Position numbers and translations under genes: made by a program
The notes under the pieces: model-generated
What the model saw: only the letters and a program-made list of their open reading frames with translations
Database searches by the model: none
Told to the model about the DNA's origin: nothing
Shown: positions 10,554 to 20,399 of the stretch, piece by piece
Position numbering within the stretch: the first letter of the stretch is position 1
Layout: each line of letters opens with the position of its first letter
NCBI GenBank assembly: GCA_965215385.1
Contig: OZ244059.1
Coordinates: forward strand, 1,860,001 to 1,924,000
Length of the DNA: 64,000 bases
Direction: 5' to 3'
Source: JAPORY01 sp965215385
GTDB lineage: Bacteria > Pseudomonadota > Alphaproteobacteria > Rhodobacterales > Rhodobacteraceae

Positions 10554-12002
10554 TTATGCTGCCGCTGCAACAGGACTACGACGGGTTTCACTGGCGGATA
10601 GCGGGAACACTTTTGCCGGGTTCAGTAACCACTGCGGATCAAAGACATCCTTTACCGCCATCTGAGCCGCAATATCGGCATCCGAGTATTGGTGTTGCAT
10701 TAGATCTCGCTTCTCGATCCCCACTCCGTGCTCTCCAGTCAGGCATCCGCCCACGTCGACACAAAGCTTCAAAATGTCAGCACCGAATTGCTCACATTTC
10801 TCGAGGTCGCCGGGTTTGTTAGCGTTGAAGAGAATGAGCGGGTGCATGTTGCCATCACCAGCGTGAAAAACGTTCGCCACATTCAGACCATAGTGTTCGG
10901 ACATCTCGCCAATGCGTCGGAGCACCAGTGGTAGGGTTGAAACGGGGATCGTACCATCAAGGCACATGTAATCGTTAATCTGCCCCATTGCACCGAAAGC
11001 TGATTTTCGGCCTAACCAAATCCGACCCGCTTCTTCAGCATCCGCGGCCTCCCGCATTTCAATCGGATTGTGTTTCGCCGCGATCTGCTTGATCAAACCG
11101 AGTTGAACGTCGATCTCTTCGGGACTCCCTTCGACCTCAATAATCAGCAAAGCTTCGCAGATTGGATAACCAGCTTTTGCAAATGCTTCGCAAGCCTCTA
11201 TGCAAGGACGATCCATAAACTCAATGGCGACAGGTAAGACTCCAGCTTTGATGATATCGGAGACGACCTGTCCGGCAACTTCATTGCTGTTATAGCCCAT
11301 CAGTACTGGACGGGCACCTTCGGGTTTTCGCAAAATACGAAGCGTGGCTTCGGTTACAACCCCTAGCTGCCCCTCTGACCCGCAAATCAACCCGAGCAGA
11401 TCATAGCCACTGGCGTCTAAATGGGCGCCGCCGATCTCGACAACAGTCCCGTCCATTTGCACCATGGTAACGCCAAGCAGATTGTTGGTAGTGACCCCAT
11501 ATTTTAGGCAGTGCGCGCCGCCTGAATTCATCGCGACATTGCCGGCGATGGCACAGGCAAGTTGCGACGACGGGTCGGGAGCGTAGAAGAAATCCTCCCC
11601 CTCGACAGCCGCGGTCACGCTTAAGTTGGTGCGACCGCTCTGCACCCGTATGGTCCGATTGGCGAAATCGGTTTCAAGTACTTCCGTCATTCGTGCGACG
11701 CCAACAATAACGCAGTCGGCAGTCGGTAGGGCACCCCCTGCCAGCGACGTCCCGGAACCCCGAGGTACGACTGGGACACCTTCTTCATGACAAATGCGCA
11801 AGGCATCCGACACCTCCGGTGTCGACGCCGGCAAGACGACAGCCAAAGGCGGACAGCGATAGGCCGAAAGCGCATCGCACTCGTAAGCTCTGGTTTCAGC
11901 TTCGTGATGAATTACCGCGTCTGCTGGCAAAACGCCTTGCAGACGTGCTACGACGCGGGACTTACGAGCAAGGATCGTGGGATCCGGTGATGGCATTTCC
12001 AT
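10554..12002 (-). CDS. glcD: Glycolate oxidase catalytic subunit
   Basis: A 482-residue flavoprotein of the FAD-linked oxidase C family, the catalytic subunit that oxidises glycolate to glyoxylate. FAD-binding marks are GVPVVPRGSGTSLAGGA and the SSQLACAIAGNVAMNSGGAHCLKYGVT region; the C-terminal catalytic half has FHAGDGNMHP and LTGEHGVGIEKR. The frame is open further upstream (to 12071), but a strong GGGAGG on the minus strand at 12010-12015 sits seven bases before the ATG at 12002, giving the N-terminus M-E-M-P-S-P-D. It is the first gene of glcDEF. Confidence 0.93.
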   Translation of the reverse strand: MEMPSPDPTILARKSRVVARLQGVLPADAVIHHEAETRAYECDALSAYRCPPLAVVLPASTPEVSDALRICHEEGVPVVPRGSGTSLAGGALPTADCVIVGVARMTEVLETDFANRTIRVQSGRTNLSVTAAVEGEDFFYAPDPSSQLACAIAGNVAMNSGGAHCLKYGVTTNNLLGVTMVQMDGTVVEIGGAHLDASGYDLLGLICGSEGQLGVVTEATLRILRKPEGARPVLMGYNSNEVAGQVVSDIIKAGVLPVAIEFMDRPCIEACEAFAKAGYPICEALLIIEVEGSPEEIDVQLGLIKQIAAKHNPIEMREAADAEEAGRIWLGRKSAFGAMGQINDYMCLDGTIPVSTLPLVLRRIGEMSEHYGLNVANVFHAGDGNMHPLILFNANKPGDLEKCEQFGADILKLCVDVGGCLTGEHGVGIEKRDLMQHQYSDADIAAQMAVKDVFDPQWLLNPAKVFPLSASETRRSPVAAAA

Positions 12003-12377
12003 GTGGTAGCCTCCCTTTGCTTGGACCATACGAATTCGAGAGATCGTTCGCAACATGTTTCTGACGACCAAGATCAGCGATCCTCGTCAAAATATCACAA
12101 AACCACCTGGCGGTCCGAATATCGGCAGTATCGTTTGGGCTTAGTGCCGCTCCCTGATTGCAGAAACCTTCCTTGCGGTAGCATTCCGTAAGTTCCCTGC
12201 TGCACCATCGGTCAGCTGATGCTGCCACCAATATGTAAGTTTTCTCAATGAAACGTCAACGAGGTATCAACCGATGTACCTTTGACTGACCGCACGATCG
12301 GCTTGTTGCCGCGGTTAACCACTACCGCTACGACCAGCATTCCGCAGTCATGACTGCCTGCCAACCTCTAAATTTCG
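12003..12377. other. Intergenic region upstream of glcD, no gene seen
   Basis: Apart from the glcD ribosome site (12010-12015), nothing is recognised. The region separates the rlmH end from the glcD start, both on the minus strand, and presumably holds the glcDEF promoter and the rlmH terminator. A short GCGGT/ACCGC pair lies at 12311-12328. Confidence 0.35.
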
Positions 12378-12857
12378 TCAAGATCGATGATAGGGATTAC
12401 CCGCGAGAATCGTTGCAGCGCGGTAGAGTTGTTCAGCCAACATAACCCGCATCAGCCGATGCGGCCAAACCATTGCGCCAAAACTGATGCAAGCCTGCGC
12501 TTCGCTGCAGATCAATTTATCCAAACCATCGGCACCACCGATGAGCAGCGCAAAGTCTGTTGTGCCACGATCACGCCAGTCCCCGAGGGATTTGGCGAAG
12601 GTTTCAGAACCCATGACTTGGCCACGACGATCAAGAGCGCAAACTGTTGCCTGCTTTGGAATGCTCGCCCGCAGTAACCGCATTTCTTCAGTGCGACCGC
12701 GTCCCCGACGGTCGACAATTTCGTGGACCTGCGTCGGGCCTAACTTTATTGCGCGGCCGATACGATCAAATCGGGTCAGAAAATGGTCAACCAATTCTTG
12801 TTCAGGACAATCGCCAAGTCGACCAACTGCAAGCAGATGAAGTCGCATTTTTGGCAC
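12378..12857 (-). CDS. rlmH: 23S rRNA (pseudouridine-1915 N3) methyltransferase
   Basis: A 159-residue SPOUT-class methyltransferase that modifies pseudouridine 1915 in helix 69 of 23S rRNA. The AdoMet knot is visible as FALLIGGADGLD followed by the C-terminal MRVMLAEQLYRAATILAGNPYHR block that ends nearly all RlmH proteins. The N-terminus MRLHLLAVGRLG is also standard; either Met1 or the in-frame Met4 could be used. It lies 12 bp after rsfS, the usual alphaproteobacterial order. Confidence 0.95.
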   Translation of the reverse strand: MPKMRLHLLAVGRLGDCPEQELVDHFLTRFDRIGRAIKLGPTQVHEIVDRRGRGRTEEMRLLRASIPKQATVCALDRRGQVMGSETFAKSLGDWRDRGTTDFALLIGGADGLDKLICSEAQACISFGAMVWPHRLMRVMLAEQLYRAATILAGNPYHRS

Positions 12858-12869
12858 TCAGCGTAAACG

Positions 12870-13193
12870 CTATGGAGATGACGGCTCAGGGGCTAACCAC
12901 AGCTTTTCGAGCTGGTAAAATTCTCTCACTTCTGGCCGAAATATATGGACAATAACATCACCGGCATCAATGAGTATCCAGTCAGCGCGATCTTTGCCCT
13001 CGATCCGGCTGCTGATCCCAAAATCTTGCTTGATGATCTTGACAAGTTTCTCCGACATGGCGGCAACTTGGCGTGTTGATCGCCCCGAACAAACAACCAT
13101 ATAGTCGCCGAATGCGGACTTCCCTTGCAAATCAATTTGCACCAAGTCTTCGGCTTTGTCATCGGAAAGTTGCGAAACGATTGCTTGCAGCAA
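12870..13193 (-). CDS. rsfS: Ribosomal silencing factor RsfS
   Basis: A protein of at least 107 residues that binds ribosomal protein L14 and blocks 50S/30S joining when nutrients are low. The core DLVQIDLQGKSAFGDYMVVCSGRSTRQV and the C-terminal DWILIDAGDVIVHIFRPEVREFYQLEKLW are diagnostic. The start is uncertain: TTG 13193 is the only standard start codon in the open frame, which reaches about 13323, and no good ribosome site precedes it. The usual upstream neighbours nadD and proA are absent; instead there is an 800-bp empty stretch. Confidence 0.9.
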   Translation of the reverse strand: MLQAIVSQLSDDKAEDLVQIDLQGKSAFGDYMVVCSGRSTRQVAAMSEKLVKIIKQDFGISSRIEGKDRADWILIDAGDVIVHIFRPEVREFYQLEKLWLAPEPSSP

Positions 13194-14008
13194 TCTTTTG
13201 CTAATCGTAGCATCGTTCGGCTCGCTCTCTGGCGATACTCGATGTGCAATAGGTACGGGTGCCCTCAGGTCGGCAGTCAGAACTTCGTCCTCCCCATGAA
13301 TTAATTTCGCCGCTGGCGCGATTCACCTTCAAAGTAATCGCAACCCCCGTATTTTTCAACGACCTATTTGTGAAATCATTACGAGTTCTGTCGTCCGTGA
13401 TTGTCACAGAACGGCCTTTCTTTGCCAGCTAAGCAATCCGAAAGCGGTGCTGTGTTTTTCTTGGCCATTACTAATTGCTCTCATTACCTCTGACTCTAGT
13501 TAAGCCGAGAGTGTGAGGCGGCGTCGGGGATGCAGGCTCTCCGTGCGACTTCAGAACCGACACGGAATAAGCAAACCGCTGGGCGGAGCTAAAGAGTTGT
13601 TGACGCGATTAAGGCGGGCTTTGTGATCAAAACCTCTTGTCTTAAATCGCGAGGCAAATTACGTGGGTCGCTGGTTACGGCTGGTAGAATTGCTGGTAAT
13701 GATGCTAATGATGCCCCGCTCGCTTGACGCTAAGGAGCAACGGAATTTTATTGTTGCCGGTGCTGGCACCAGTGGGAAATGCGGTGCTAGTTGCCTGTCA
13801 ACCGCTGTTTGCCAACCTAGGGTTGGTTGTTGGGTTTAACCGACCAGTCATTGGCCTCCGTGCCAGCGAGACTTTTTGGTTAACGCGCCAAGCCAGATGA
13901 TGTAAACGATCAAAACAAAAATAACTGCAAACTAGAGACCGCAATTCAATCACGCACTCCAAGACGACTGCCGCTAGTCACAACTTCTGACCTTTGGGGA
14001 TTCCGGTA
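13194..14008. other. 815-bp region between divergent rsfS and leuC, no gene seen
   Basis: No frame over about 60 codons looks coding. The first ~130 bases continue the open frame of rsfS. A short perfect inverted repeat CCAACC-TAG-GGTTGG lies at 13812-13826 and a GGTGC/GCACC pair near 13759. The two outward-facing promoters must lie here. The length is far beyond what two promoters need, so a lost gene is likely. Confidence 0.4.
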
Positions 14009-15418
14009 ATGGCACCAAAAACACTTTATGATAAAATTTGGGAGGCCCATGTTGCTCATTCAGCTCCAGACGGCACCTGTTTACTGTACGTCGACCGTCA
14101 CCTCGTGCATGAAGTCACGAGTCCGCAAGCATTTGAAGGCTTGCGCCTGACCAACCGCCGTGTGCGGGCGCCAGAAAAAACCATCGCTGTTCCCGACCAT
14201 AATGTGCCGACCACAGACGGACGCGAGGACCCAAAAAACATGACTGCGGACAGTGCGATACAGGTTGCCGAACTTGATCGCAATGCCCGCGACTTTGGCA
14301 TCAATTACTATCCAGTTTCTGACATTCGGCAGGGTATTGTGCATATCGTTGGACCTGAGCAGGGGTGGACTTTACCGGGTATGACGGTCGTATGCGGTGA
14401 CTCGCACACCTCAACTCATGGTGCATTCGGTGCCCTAGCGCATGGGATTGGGACATCAGAGGTTGAACATGTCCTCGCGACTCAAACCTTGATCCAAAAG
14501 AAATCGAAGAACATGAAGGTTAAGATCACTGGTAAACTTGCTCCGGGCGTAACCGCAAAAGATGTCACGCTTTCGATCATCGGCAGCACGGGTACTGCTG
14601 GTGGTACTGGCTATGTCATCGAATACTGCGGCAGCGTCATTCGCAACCTCTCAATGGAAGGGCGTATGACCGTTTGCAATATGGCGATTGAAGGCGGCGC
14701 TAGAGCCGGATTAATCGCACCGGATGATACGACTTTTGACTATGTGCGGGGTCGCCCGCATGCCCCAAAAGGAGCACTGTGGGAAACTGCTCTAAACTAC
14801 TGGAAAACGCTTTACTCGGACGCTGATGCCGAATGGGACAAAATTGTGACGATTCGGGGCGAGGAGATTGCGCCCGTCGTAACCTGGGGAACGTCGCCTG
14901 AAGATGTTTTGGCGATCACCGATGTTGTTCCGTCTCCAAGTAATTTTGCGGGTGGTAAAGTCGCCGCGGTGGCGCGATCACTAGAGTATATGGGACTAAC
15001 TCCCGGTACTAAACTCTCAGACATTGAAATTGATACGGTATTTATCGGCTCATGCACGAACGGGCGAATCGAAGATTTGCGAGCCGCTGCCGAAGTTTTG
15101 TCGGGGAAAAAAGTTAAGGCCGGTCTGCGCGCTATGGTCGTCCCCGGTTCAGGTTTGGTGCGAGCGCAGGCAGAAGAAGAGGGCTTGGCCGATATCTTTC
15201 GAACTGCGGGCTTTGAATGGCGCCACGCGGGCTGCTCAATGTGTTTGGCGATGAATCCCGATCAACTCGTGCCCGGAGAACGTTGCGCCGCGACCTCGAA
15301 CCGAAACTTTGAGGGTCGACAAGGCCGGGGCGGTCGAACCCACCTCATGAGTCCGGCGATGGCAGCAGCGGCGGCCATAACCGGCACTTTGACCGACGTG
15401 CGGGAGATGATGACGTGA
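14009..15418 (+). CDS. leuC: 3-isopropylmalate dehydratase, large subunit
   Basis: A 469-residue aconitase-family subunit that, with LeuD, isomerises 2- to 3-isopropylmalate in leucine synthesis. The 4Fe-4S ligands appear in FIGSCTNGR and HAGCSMCLAMNPD, and substrate residues in VVCGDSHTSTHGAFGALAHGIGTSEVEHVLATQ (quoted here only as the DSHTSTHGAFG core). The frame runs back to a TTG at 13994, but the family opening A-P-K-T-L-Y-D-K-I-W starts at the ATG 14009, with a GGGGA motif upstream, so 14009 is chosen. It overlaps leuD by four bases (GTGA). leuA is not in the window. Confidence 0.95.
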   Translation: MAPKTLYDKIWEAHVAHSAPDGTCLLYVDRHLVHEVTSPQAFEGLRLTNRRVRAPEKTIAVPDHNVPTTDGREDPKNMTADSAIQVAELDRNARDFGINYYPVSDIRQGIVHIVGPEQGWTLPGMTVVCGDSHTSTHGAFGALAHGIGTSEVEHVLATQTLIQKKSKNMKVKITGKLAPGVTAKDVTLSIIGSTGTAGGTGYVIEYCGSVIRNLSMEGRMTVCNMAIEGGARAGLIAPDDTTFDYVRGRPHAPKGALWETALNYWKTLYSDADAEWDKIVTIRGEEIAPVVTWGTSPEDVLAITDVVPSPSNFAGGKVAAVARSLEYMGLTPGTKLSDIEIDTVFIGSCTNGRIEDLRAAAEVLSGKKVKAGLRAMVVPGSGLVRAQAEEEGLADIFRTAGFEWRHAGCSMCLAMNPDQLVPGERCAATSNRNFEGRQGRGGRTHLMSPAMAAAAAITGTLTDVREMMT

Positions 15419-16020
15419 ATAAATTTACAACGCTTATGGGAATCGCGGCACCGCTACCTTTGGTAAATGTCGACACCGATATGATTATCCCAAAACAATT
15501 TCTCAAAACGATCAAGCGCTCTGGCCTTGGGGGGCATTTGTTTGCCGATATGCGGTACGGTGAAGACGGTCAGGAGCGTCCCGATTTTGTTTTGAACCAG
15601 CCTCGATACCAAGGCTGTAACATCTTGGTAACTGGCGAGAATTTTGGCTGCGGCTCTTCGCGTGAGCACGCGCCGTGGGCGTTGCTTGATTATGGCATCC
15701 GGTGTGTGATTTCGAGCAGTTTTGCTGACATATTCTATAACAATTGCTTTAAGAACGGGATATTGCCGATCCAGTTACCAACTGACGCTGTCGCCGTACT
15801 GATGCAGGAGGCGGAAAAGGGGGCGAATGCCCGCCTGACTGTCGACTTGGCCGATCAGTCCATAACGACGGCAGACGGCGACGTTTTTTCCTTCGAAATT
15901 GATCGGTTTAAGAAGCATTGTTTGCTCCACGGGCTAGACGACATTGGGCTGACTTTAGAGAAAGCGGCAGCAATCGACAATTTCGAGCACCGACTTGCGA
16001 TGGAGCGGCCTTGGGTCTGA
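15415..16020 (+). CDS. leuD: 3-isopropylmalate dehydratase, small subunit
   Basis: The 201-residue swivel-domain partner of LeuC. The signature GENFGCGSSREHAPWAL is intact, preceded by VDTDMIIPKQFLKTIKRSGL and followed by VISSSFADIFYNNCFKNGILPI. It starts with GTG inside the leuC stop (GTGA overlap), so translation is coupled and the subunits are made in equal amount. Length is normal for the bacterial form. Confidence 0.96.
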   Translation: MNKFTTLMGIAAPLPLVNVDTDMIIPKQFLKTIKRSGLGGHLFADMRYGEDGQERPDFVLNQPRYQGCNILVTGENFGCGSSREHAPWALLDYGIRCVISSSFADIFYNNCFKNGILPIQLPTDAVAVLMQEAEKGANARLTVDLADQSITTADGDVFSFEIDRFKKHCLLHGLDDIGLTLEKAAAIDNFEHRLAMERPWV

Positions 16021-16225
16021 AACAGCCGCTTGCGCATCAAACTTGTTCGGGGTGGAGGCAAGCTGTGCCCGCGACGATTGGGCGACACCGACCTAAACAC
16101 GTGAGTTTGCGGTCAAGTAATGGTTGAGAGTTGGCAACACCGCCCGTCAGAAATTGAGTTTGTGACCGCGTCAAATCAAAACCGTGCGTTGGTGGTGCCT
16201 CTTTTTCTTAGTTTCGTCGACTCCC

Positions 16226-16249
16226 GCACTCACGGGTGACAGTGAGTGC
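16226..16249. promoter_or_regulatory. Inverted repeat upstream of leuB
   Basis: Arms GCACTCAC and GTGAGTGC (8 bp, perfect) flank an 8-nt spacer and end 40 bp before the leuB ATG. leuD and leuB are 268 bp apart here. The repeat could be a regulator site or a hairpin in the leuB leader; there is no T tract to make it a clear terminator. Confidence 0.45.
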
Positions 16250-16288
16250 TGACCGGCGATTTTTCGGACAAATCGGAGCAACAAGAAA

Positions 16289-17398
16289 ATGTCGAGTCCC
16301 ACCTTACTAATACTTCCCGGCGATGGTATTGGCCCGGAGGTGATGATGGAAGTTCGTCGTGTCATTTCGTGGTTTCAAAGCGAGCGTGATCTTGATTTGG
16401 AAGTGACCGAAGACCTCGTCGGCGGGGCCGCCTACGATGTTCACGGCACGCCGCTAAGCGATGAGACGCTAGCGAAAGCCCAAGCCGCTGATGCCGTACT
16501 CTTGGGGGCAGTTGGCGGCACCAAATATGAGCAACTGGATTTTAGTTTACGACCCGAGCGCGGGCTGCTGAGGCTGCGCAAGGAACTCGATTTATTTGCG
16601 AACTTGCGGCCGGCACAGTGCTTTGATTCCTTGGCTGATTTCTCATCGCTCAAGAAGGAGATCGTCTCTGGCCTTGATATTCTGATTGTTCGTGAACTCA
16701 CCTCTGGGGTTTATTTTGGTGAACCGCGTGGCATCTTCACCGCGGGTAACGAGCGGGTTGGTATCAATACGCAACGTTATACCGAGAGCGAAATAGAGCG
16801 CGTTGCACGCACAGCATTTGACCTAGCGATGCAGCGAAGTCTTCGACTATGCTCAATGGAGAAGGCCAATGTGATGGAGTCGGGCGTTCTGTGGCGTGAG
16901 GTTGTCACGCGGGTAGGAACCGAATATCCGTCGGTCGAGCTCAGTCACATGTATGCGGATGCCGGCGCGATGCAGTTGACTCGTGACCCGAAACAGTTCG
17001 ATGTTATTGTCACCGATAATCTTTTTGGTGATATCCTGTCAGACCTAGCCGCGATGCTTACTGGATCACTTGGGATGTTACCGTCGGCAAGCTTGGGGGC
17101 ACCGAGAACAAATGGTCGCCCACCGGCGCTTTATGAACCGGTGCACGGCTCGGCACCGGATATTGCCAACCAGGGCATTGCCAACCCGTCAGCTTGCATC
17201 TTGAGTTTCGCGATGGCCCTCCGCTATTCCTTCGATCTCGCGAGCGAAGCTGACCGTCTCGAAGAGGCGGTCGAGGGTGCCTTAGCCGATGGTGTCCGCA
17301 CGGCAGATCTTGCTCAGACCGCCGATCAAGTTCCGGTATCAACGCGACAAATGGGGGACGCAATTCTTGCTAAGCTCGCCAATAGTGCAGGGGAATAA
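16289..17398 (+). CDS. leuB: 3-isopropylmalate dehydrogenase
   Basis: A 369-residue NAD+-dependent oxidative decarboxylase, third step of leucine synthesis. Visible are LILPGDGIGPEVM at the N-terminus, the substrate loop LRKELDLFANLRPAQ, the metal-binding DNLFGDILSDLAAMLTGSLGMLPSASL region and HGSAPDIANQGIANP in the cofactor site. The ATG at 16289 follows GGAGCAACAAGAAA. In many alphaproteobacteria leuB is followed by asd; here tRNA-Pro and a 6-kb accessory stretch come between. Confidence 0.96.
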   Translation: MSSPTLLILPGDGIGPEVMMEVRRVISWFQSERDLDLEVTEDLVGGAAYDVHGTPLSDETLAKAQAADAVLLGAVGGTKYEQLDFSLRPERGLLRLRKELDLFANLRPAQCFDSLADFSSLKKEIVSGLDILIVRELTSGVYFGEPRGIFTAGNERVGINTQRYTESEIERVARTAFDLAMQRSLRLCSMEKANVMESGVLWREVVTRVGTEYPSVELSHMYADAGAMQLTRDPKQFDVIVTDNLFGDILSDLAAMLTGSLGMLPSASLGAPRTNGRPPALYEPVHGSAPDIANQGIANPSACILSFAMALRYSFDLASEADRLEEAVEGALADGVRTADLAQTADQVPVSTRQMGDAILAKLANSAGE

Positions 17399-17454
17399 CT
17401 GTTGTGGACTTTTCCTTTGTCATTTGGGATCAGAAACGATAAAAGTAGGCACTT

Positions 17455-17531
17455 CGGAGTGTAGCTCAGTCTGGTAGAGCACTGCCTTCGGGAGGCAGGG
17501 GTCGTGAGTTCGAATCTCGCCACTCCGACCA
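17455..17531 (+). tRNA. tRNA-Pro, anticodon CGG
   Basis: A 77-nt cloverleaf with a perfect 7-bp acceptor stem (CGGAGTG with CACTCCG), D arm GTAGCTCAGTCTGGTAGAGC, anticodon stem CTGCC/GGCAG around the loop TTCGGGA (anticodon CGG), T loop GTTCGAATC, discriminator A and an encoded CCA. It reads proline codon CCG. The gene marks the left edge of the accessory stretch that separates leuB from asd. Confidence 0.96.
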
Positions 17532-18189
17532 AAATACCGCTTGTCGTCAGAGTCCTAAAATCTGGTACGAGCAAGTTGCCTGCTGCAATTCGTGGACCGT
17601 ACCTTCAATCAAGATCGACCCCTGCTGGCGGGAGAAACTTTGATGTCACAGCCAGAGTGCTCGGCAAATTTACTACGGACCTGAATACAACGACCTGGCT
17701 TTGGTGAAACGCGTCAATTGCCGGCGGAACCCTACACGGGCATGGGCATAGTTGAGCAAATTTGGACCGATGGCTGAACAGGTTGATTTATGCATTGCCG
17801 TCACGGGCCAGAAAATGACACAGTGCACAGCAGTGCGATTTCCATGACGATAATTTCCTTGCTATTCTGCCGCTGCGACTTCCTCACGGTAGCTGTCCTT
17901 GATGTCGTCGGCATAATGTTGCCTTCGTGCCAGCAAAAACTGCCCACGGGTCTTGAAGGATTGGACCAAGACTTGCGACCGCAGTTATCGTGCTACGAGC
18001 TTAGTCGTGTTGTCCGGAACGAACTTTGGTTCGGTGCTCGGAGGCAACGCGTACGGTCTGAGTCAAACCGCTCGTCAAGGATTGGTGCAGACGCTACGCA
18101 AACAGTCCAGATGTACCCTGAACGGGTCAAAAACCGTTGCAACCGGTGACGGTTGGACCGCCTAGTAATATAGTCAAGGTTTGCCTCCC
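17532..18189. other. Non-coding stretch after tRNA-Pro, no gene seen
   Basis: About 660 bp with only short unconvincing frames. It precedes a dead transposase and is probably decayed accessory DNA inserted behind the tRNA gene. No clear repeat of the tRNA 3' end was found that would mark an integrase attachment site. Confidence 0.4.
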
Positions 18190-19515
18190 GATGGTCGGAT
18201 CTGGCGGCGGATCTTGGCGATGGGAATAGCTTGGGAAAACCGCCTCGGTGCGGACATACCTATCCTATTTCGGGGGCTCCAGATCGGGCGGGTGCTTATT
18301 GATAACTTTCAAACTGATCGGTCACAATGGAAGACATTCTAAATCCACATTTTGAGCCGACAGTTGAACGCTGTCAAGCTGAGCGCAGCGTTATCGCGAT
18401 ACAAGATACCATGACGCTCAATTATAGTAGACCACCTCGGTCGCTCGATCCTGACGAATTTGATGCATCGGCGAGGGTAGTCGCGAACTCTGGTTTCACG
18501 TCGGTGTCGCGCTGAATGGAATCGGACGCCCCTTGGGGATGTTTGCCGCCGACGCCAATTTCCATCGGGCTGACGGCGAAGACAGCACGCGCTGGCCAAA
18601 GGGTTTAGAGAAAGCGCGAGGACTCGAACAGGCCTGTGAGGGAACCCGTGTGATCTCCGTTTGAAGCGCCAAGACACTTGGGAATTGCTGCGTCAAGCCT
18701 ACAAAACAGACCAAGAGTTGCTCGTGCGGTCGAAAAAAGAGAATATTCAGCTGGTCTTGACGGCCGACGGGGATCGCGCCGATTTATGGGGGTCAGTGCT
18801 GGCAACGGCAGCGATTGGTGAGCGTAACATCTGCGTTCTTGCCAGCGGTGGACCGCATCGTGGCAAAGACCGGCAGGCAAAACTGGCGCACCGCTGTTGC
18901 GACGTTTCGCTCATACCCGCCGCAAGCGTTTAGTGCTGATGATCCGATCCCAATGATCGCCGTATCCGCCATCGAAGAAACTCCCCAAAATCCGAAACTG
19001 GGAAAACAAAAAGCATCCGATCAGCCCTTACACTGGTTCTCACTCATCTCCAAATGCGCCGCGGACTTAGACACGGCCATGAGTGCGTTGCAATGGTATC
19101 AATTGCGATGGCGCATCGAAGGCTTCTTTCACCCCGTGAAAAAAGGAATACAGTCTCAACGGCGATATCAAGAACATTCAGAGGACCTGTGCGATTACCT
19201 CGCGGATGATTCAATTACGTCCGTTCGTGTGCGGGAATACGCTCTGCTCGCCAAAATGCGCCCCGATGCTCCCGCACACAAGTATATTTTCGGTGCGGAT
19301 CTCGACATTTAATTTATCCGATCCACATTCCCGCGCAACCGCAATTCACAAGATAAAACGACTTTAACGATATCCCAGTTCGTGGTCTTAGTTGCTGAGC
19401 TCGCCGGGTTCCATCCATCAAAACGACAGCCACTGCCCGGAACCCAGAAGTTATAGGATGGCACGTGGATATTTGAGAAGAGCATCGGCTCCATCAAACT
19501 CTACCAAAAATGCCT
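18190..19515 (+). pseudogene. IS4-type (Tn5-like) transposase remnant
   Basis: Fragments in different frames add up to a transposase of the IS4/Tn5 kind. A piece resembling the N-terminal DLGD motif is near 18200 (W-SDLAADLGDGN). The first catalytic Asp region is near 18390 (VIAIQDTMTLNYS). The second is near 18760 (IQLVLTADGDRADLWGS). The Y-R-E-K signature is at about 19100-19140 (YQLRWRIEGFFHPVKKG), followed by the tail LAGFHPSKRQPLPGTQKL near 19400, normally GGFLGRKSDGPPGPK. Several frameshifts and stops make it non-functional. Inverted ends were not located. Confidence 0.8.
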
Positions 19516-20399
19516 GAGCGATCAGAGGAAAACCGTATAACCTGCCGCCGAAAGGAAGGGTGGATCGATCGAAAAATCCGACGCAAGTAGGCCGACCCTG
19601 AACACGGCTTTACAATAATCTCTAAAAACTGACGAGCCGCCTAGCGAAAGTGAAAATTGTCCTTCGTTCGCTTCTGAAGGTACCGATTCACCTAAGCCGG
19701 TTGCCCGGTCAGATACTTGAAATCCAAAATCGCTCGGCAAAAAACGCCGGATGTTGCACTTCATTGTTGAAAGCGGGCCTCAAAAAGATTAGCGCACATC
19801 CAAACAGCGGATAAGTCGATCATGCTTGCAGAAAGATCCCTCGCTTGCTGACTTCAACCAATTCGACGAAGACGGCGACATGGTTGCGGCACCAGAGTGC
19901 CGGCGCAGCGAAACTGAAAAAGACTGTCAAGTGAATGTTGAACTTGGATTTAGCCTTCATCACGCCGTAGAACATCTCCAGTCCGTGGGTTCAGATGGCG
20001 TGCATCGAGGATAATGCGCACAGCAATTAAGCGATGAAAAATGTTGGGAAACAGATTGCTGCGATTCGAAGTGCGACGAAGTTCTAGGCCTCCTTTCTAA
20101 GAACAAACATCGAATGCAGGACGCCAAAAAACAGCAATCAAGAGCCAGGCATTGGGTCGGGCTCATTCAGAGCAACCAATTAATATCCCACAGCGCAACG
20201 GTTAGAAGGTGTAGGAATTGGATGGCGCGTTGCCGACACTCATGCGATATTCACCCTGCAATTCCTCACGCTTTCTGATCGCTTCGATCCCGCTTGGGAC
20301 CTTCTGTATATTGGCGGGGAGAAACGCTGATGAAAGCCGCTCGTGAGAATCGCACCCGATACGTCACCAACAAAGAATTTGTTTGGCTCAACAACCCGC
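19516..20399. other. Non-coding stretch, no gene seen
   Basis: About 880 bp between the dead transposase and the cupin gene. Short frames on both strands show no family resemblance. It is likely decayed accessory DNA. Confidence 0.4.

Noticed and set aside
17790..18165. Frames of 119 and 70 codons after tRNA-Pro
   Set aside because: They overlap in different frames, show no domain and no ribosome site; the area reads as decayed DNA.
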